A stretch of DNA of 54,122 nucleotides, from contig JAOUMU010000006.1 of assembly GCA_029881335.1 (NCBI GenBank), forward strand, positions 1-54,122. Direction: 5' to 3'. Origin of the DNA: Nitrospinota bacterium. Lineage in GTDB: Bacteria > Nitrospinota_A > UBA7883. The position numbers and the translations under genes are program-made. Below, in pieces: positions 51,392 through 54,122 of this stretch; the stretch's first letter is position 1; every line of letters begins with the position of its first letter. The notes beneath the pieces were generated by a model. The model saw nothing but the letters and a program-made list of their open reading frames with translations, ran no database searches and was not told the DNA's origin.

Positions 51392-52696
51392 CTACCCGAA
51401 CAGCTTGTCGGACGTCTGCCGCAGGTTCTCCGCCATCAGCGCCGCCAGGTTCCTGTACAGTTTCAGGCACAGCATGGGATTGTTGATTCTCAGCACCGCC
51501 TCGTTCACGGCTATCACTGTTGTATCCTCCATGGCCATGGCTGTGGCGGATCTGGGCGCCGAGTCCAATATGGCCATTTCGCCGAAACAGTTGCCGGATT
51601 TTAGCGCCTTGATCTCCACGCTCTCGTTCAATTTCTTGTTCTTTAACAACTGCACCTTGCCTTCGATGATTATATACATCTCGTTGCCGATCACACCTTC
51701 GGTGAAGATGACCTGCCCGCCCTTGAATTCCTTCTTGTTGGCCAGCTTGAAAATCTCCACCACCTCTTCATCGTCAAAATCGGAGAAGAAAAGGTATTGG
51801 CTCTTCAGCTGTTTTATCACGGTCTCGTTCCGGGTCACCTCCTCCCGGTTGTCGACACCATAGCTTCCCATCTTGTTTATAACAAGCTCCAGTATGTCGG
51901 AGTAGTCGTTGGCGTGGCCGTACCTGCTCTTCTTATCCTTGTTCAAGGCCCGGAACACTGCGTCATCCAGTTCATCGGGGATAGACTTGTTGTAGTAGCG
52001 CATCCTCACCGGATCCTTTTTCAAGACAGCCTTCACCACTTCCTTCAGGTCACTGCCGTTAAAGGGCATCTCTCCGGTCAGGAAATAATAGGACATCGTC
52101 CCCAGGCTGAATATGTCTGTCTTCCCGTCCAGGTCATAGCCTAGCATCTGCTCCGGCGACATGAACTGAGGGGTGCCATACACCTGATCCACCCGCTCCT
52201 TGCCGGCCAGGGCGCCTGTATGCAGTTTGGCGATACCGAAATCCATGACTTTCGGCTCCCCATTCTTCTGGATCATTATGTTTGCGGGCTTCAAGTCTTT
52301 GTGGATTACAGACCTGATATGGGCATAGTGAATGGCCCTTGCTATCTTGGAGAGGATCTGGACCTTCTCCAGCAGGGTGAATGCGTTCTTGTCGAAAATC
52401 AGATCCTGAAGCGAGAATCCCTCCACGTATTCCATAACGAAATATGGGACTTCCTGCTTTACCCCCACGTCGAATATGGTGATTATATTGGGATGGTTCA
52501 GTCTGGCGGCTATCCTGGCCTCTTTTTTCAGGGTGTCCAGGTCCTCCTCGTTCATGTTCTGGTCGCTGTCATCCGCCAGTTTGATGGTCTTTATGGCCAC
52601 ATGGCGCTCCAGCTCCTCGTCCAGGGCCTTGTACACAACGCCCATGGCCCCGCTCCCTATCTCACTTAAAATCTTATAGCGTCCTAAATAGTCCAT
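51392..52696 (-). CDS. Ser/Thr protein kinase fused to a cyclic nucleotide-binding domain
   Basis: A 434-residue soluble protein. Residues 5-280 are a eukaryote-like kinase: GSGAMG loop, K36 (VAIK), E59, catalytic loop IHKDLKPANI (H132-K-D134, N139), DFG (152-154) and GTPQFMSPEQ. HKD instead of HRD means a non-RD-type kinase whose activity should not depend strictly on activation-loop phosphorylation. Residues about 315-430 form a CRP-like domain with the phosphate cassette FGEMAILDSAPRSATA complete. The order is kinase then cNMP domain, the reverse of eukaryotic PKG. cAMP or cGMP probably controls the kinase. Confidence 0.92.
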   Translation of the reverse strand: MDYLGRYKILSEIGSGAMGVVYKALDEELERHVAIKTIKLADDSDQNMNEEDLDTLKKEARIAARLNHPNIITIFDVGVKQEVPYFVMEYVEGFSLQDLIFDKNAFTLLEKVQILSKIARAIHYAHIRSVIHKDLKPANIMIQKNGEPKVMDFGIAKLHTGALAGKERVDQVYGTPQFMSPEQMLGYDLDGKTDIFSLGTMSYYFLTGEMPFNGSDLKEVVKAVLKKDPVRMRYYNKSIPDELDDAVFRALNKDKKSRYGHANDYSDILELVINKMGSYGVDNREEVTRNETVIKQLKSQYLFFSDFDDEEVVEIFKLANKKEFKGGQVIFTEGVIGNEMYIIIEGKVQLLKNKKLNESVEIKALKSGNCFGEMAILDSAPRSATAMAMEDTTVIAVNEAVLRINNPMLCLKLYRNLAALMAENLRQTSDKLFG

Positions 52697-52882
52697 GACA
52701 ATACATTCGGCGATAAGCCACTACTTTTTGTAACGAATTTACGTAACAGCGGTGGCGCCATCCGAACGGCGGCATTTCCGCTTTCCCCCATACCACAGAG
52801 ATATTACAGTCCATCGAGCCTCGGCTTGTCAATGGTCTTGTGCGGCGCATGAATACAAACCAGGGTGAACAGGATGAAACCT

Positions 52883-53710
52883 CTATTTCCTGAAAATCCC
52901 CTCCGCCAAAAGGCCACGGTATATGACAATGGCGCCCCACAATAACGCAGACATCATCATCGCCAAGCCCGCATGGTAAGCCAGCCAAGCCAGGGCATGA
53001 TCGTGTTTGAGCATTCCTGTCCATGTCAAAAGGTTCTTCCAGTCGTGGATATCCGGATTATCCCTGCCGGTCATCCCTCCCAGGAGCATCATATCCCCCG
53101 CCCGAGCGTCAAAAATATACGGCGCCAGATCCACCAGGTTTTCCCCGGTCCACCACCACGCCACGGAGGCGGCGAAGGGATCACGCCAGGCCAGCAGGAA
53201 TCCGCCAAGACAAATCAGGGGGACAAGGGTCTGCAACAGGCTGCCCCCCAGGACTTGAACAAAGCGCCCCAGCGGGATGAATATGACATGTCCCGCCTCA
53301 TGGAAAACCAGGTTCACAAGGTGCATGTAATTCATGGTGTCGACAATCTGGGGGATGGGCAGAAAGAGAAGCTTCCAGGTTCCGATTAGAAGCAGAATCC
53401 ATAACGCTCCCCGCGCCCAATGAGCCCATGCCGGCAGTTCGATCAGCTCCTCAAGCAGGAACCGGTGGATAAACACCTTTCGGCGCTCCCACTCTCCCCC
53501 AGTCGCATCCTTATAGTCGGCCTTGACCGACGCCGGGCCGGGCGGAATGGGTGGAGCATCATCCACCTCCAGGGAGTCGGTCCACGAGGGGGAATCCGTG
53601 TCGGGGGATTGATAAGCTTTGCGACGAGCGATCTTGGCGAAAATCACACCGCATTTCACACACTCGGCTTTTCCGTCAGGCTGTGAGAAGCCGCACTTGG
53701 GACATTTCAC
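52883..53710 (-). CDS. Zinc-ribbon / M50-like membrane metalloprotease
   Basis: A 275-residue protein. The N-terminus is a zinc ribbon (CPKCGF...CVKCGVIF), followed by a Pro/Asp-rich linker and about five membrane helices (from residue 98). The zinc motif VFHEAGHVIFIPLG lies in a helix, and a later GENLVDLAPYIFDAR may provide the third ligand Asp, as in site-2 protease-like families. Such enzymes cut membrane proteins, often in signalling. Neighbouring genes give no substrate hint. The family is likely but not certain because the second motif is not canonical. Confidence 0.78.
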   Translation of the reverse strand: MKCPKCGFSQPDGKAECVKCGVIFAKIARRKAYQSPDTDSPSWTDSLEVDDAPPIPPGPASVKADYKDATGGEWERRKVFIHRFLLEELIELPAWAHWARGALWILLLIGTWKLLFLPIPQIVDTMNYMHLVNLVFHEAGHVIFIPLGRFVQVLGGSLLQTLVPLICLGGFLLAWRDPFAASVAWWWTGENLVDLAPYIFDARAGDMMLLGGMTGRDNPDIHDWKNLLTWTGMLKHDHALAWLAYHAGLAMMMSALLWGAIVIYRGLLAEGIFRK

Positions 53711-53741
53711 AGGGACCCTCTTCTTATCTCCCCGGTGGATA

Positions 53742-54122
53742 TCACGGGATCTCCACCTCAGTAGCCGCCAACTTCACTTTCATGACGCTTTTCAGCAGGA
53801 CCAGCGCCGCGCCAACAGGTTTCACCGGCGCGCCATCCTTCCACCAATCGGGGATCAGGGCCAGGGCGTCCACATCCGCTTTTTCATCCTCCATCACCCG
53901 CAACACAACCACCGAAATGATATTCTTCTTCAGGTCCATACAGGTGGCCTGCACCAGCCTTCCATGGCTCGTTTCCTCCCTGGCCACTCCCACCAGCCCG
54001 GCTTTCTTTCCATCGGCGGCCACAGCCAAAAGCCAGCCCAGCCCCTTGATCTGGCCGCCGGATTTGAAGGCAATCAGTTTGACGCCTTCGCCATACACCA
54101 ACGCCGGATCTTCCATTCCCTT
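53742..54122 (-). CDS. Unknown protein, probably cut by the window edge
   Basis: At least 124 residues are visible. The sequence is mixed alpha/beta (KLIAFKSGGQIKGLGWLLAVAADGKKAGLVGVA) without a signal peptide or known motif. An ATG at 54116 is preceded immediately by AAGGGA, too close to serve as its ribosome site, and the frame is open to the window end, so the real start probably lies outside. It is 31 bp upstream of the zinc-ribbon protease gene on the same strand, probably the same operon. No function is proposed. Confidence 0.6.
   Translation of the reverse strand, partial: KGMEDPALVYGEGVKLIAFKSGGQIKGLGWLLAVAADGKKAGLVGVAREETSHGRLVQATCMDLKKNIISVVVLRVMEDEKADVDALALIPDWWKDGAPVKPVGAALVLLKSVMKVKLAATEVEIP

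Overview
This 54 kb window comes from a Gram-negative bacterium of medium-high GC content (judged by eye). Outer-membrane signatures are clear: a FadL-type porin, a TonB-like protein, two further beta-barrel candidates and many signal peptides. The mix of a GatB amidotransferase subunit, a copper-A terminal oxidase with a two-helix 'IIa' peptide, a cytochrome b/ferredoxin/FlpD fusion, many histidine kinases and a eukaryote-like Ser/Thr kinase suggests an uncultured lineage near Nitrospinota, Nitrospirota or the former Deltaproteobacteria. No marker here fixes the phylum, and no rRNA gene is present. Genes are dense with short operons on both strands.

Layout. 1-9.7 kb: the end of ftsK, a stand-alone GlmU-type nucleotidyltransferase behind a MacB-like permease, a ROK kinase, a SPOR-domain protein, a DUF4139 protein, a methyltransferase, an EamA transporter and a small cyclic-nucleotide-binding protein. 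9.7-20 kb: two sensor histidine kinases, one a 7TMR-DISM hybrid, flank gatB-rsgA. Then come a TonB-like protein, an ArsR-type regulator with a secreted metallo-beta-lactamase-fold protein, and a solitary trpC. 20-21.3 kb: an AT-rich stretch leads into a lysine/alanine-repeat, histone H1-like gene with a strong internal start. 21.4-27.7 kb: a four-gene cluster encodes a zinc-peptidase/vWA protein, an unknown protein, a MoxR-type AAA+ ATPase and an isochorismatase-fold/aminoglycoside-kinase-fold fusion. The hydrolase half of that fusion has lost its catalytic triad. 28-38.5 kb: tRNA-Leu(GAG), rnhA, two barrel-type proteins, the coupled set oppF-like/dacB/recJ, fadL, a lipoprotein hydrolase and a quinone-oxidoreductase-like enzyme. 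38.8-43.1 kb: an orphan 51-residue membrane peptide, a methyltransferase, an SGNH hydrolase, a DEAD-box helicase and a secreted protein of unknown function.

43.2-50.3 kb is a respiratory locus. A four-gene heme-copper enzyme operon (small membrane protein, CuA subunit II, subunit I, subunit IIa) ends in a strong terminator. A second operon follows with a SCO copper chaperone, a cytochrome b/2x[4Fe-4S]/FlpD fusion and an anchored unknown protein, and then a sulfide:quinone oxidoreductase-like gene. Subunit I keeps all six metal-binding histidines but has Gln instead of the cross-linked Tyr. Both operons are preceded by nearly the same 16-bp palindrome (TATGAYTTTYGTCATA), which suggests one Crp/Fnr-type regulator. 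This locus and the MoxR/vWA cluster are the two most likely undescribed systems. 50.3-54.1 kb: a CheR-like methyltransferase, a Ser/Thr kinase fused to a cyclic-nucleotide-binding domain, a zinc-ribbon/M50-like membrane protease and an unknown gene cut by the window edge.
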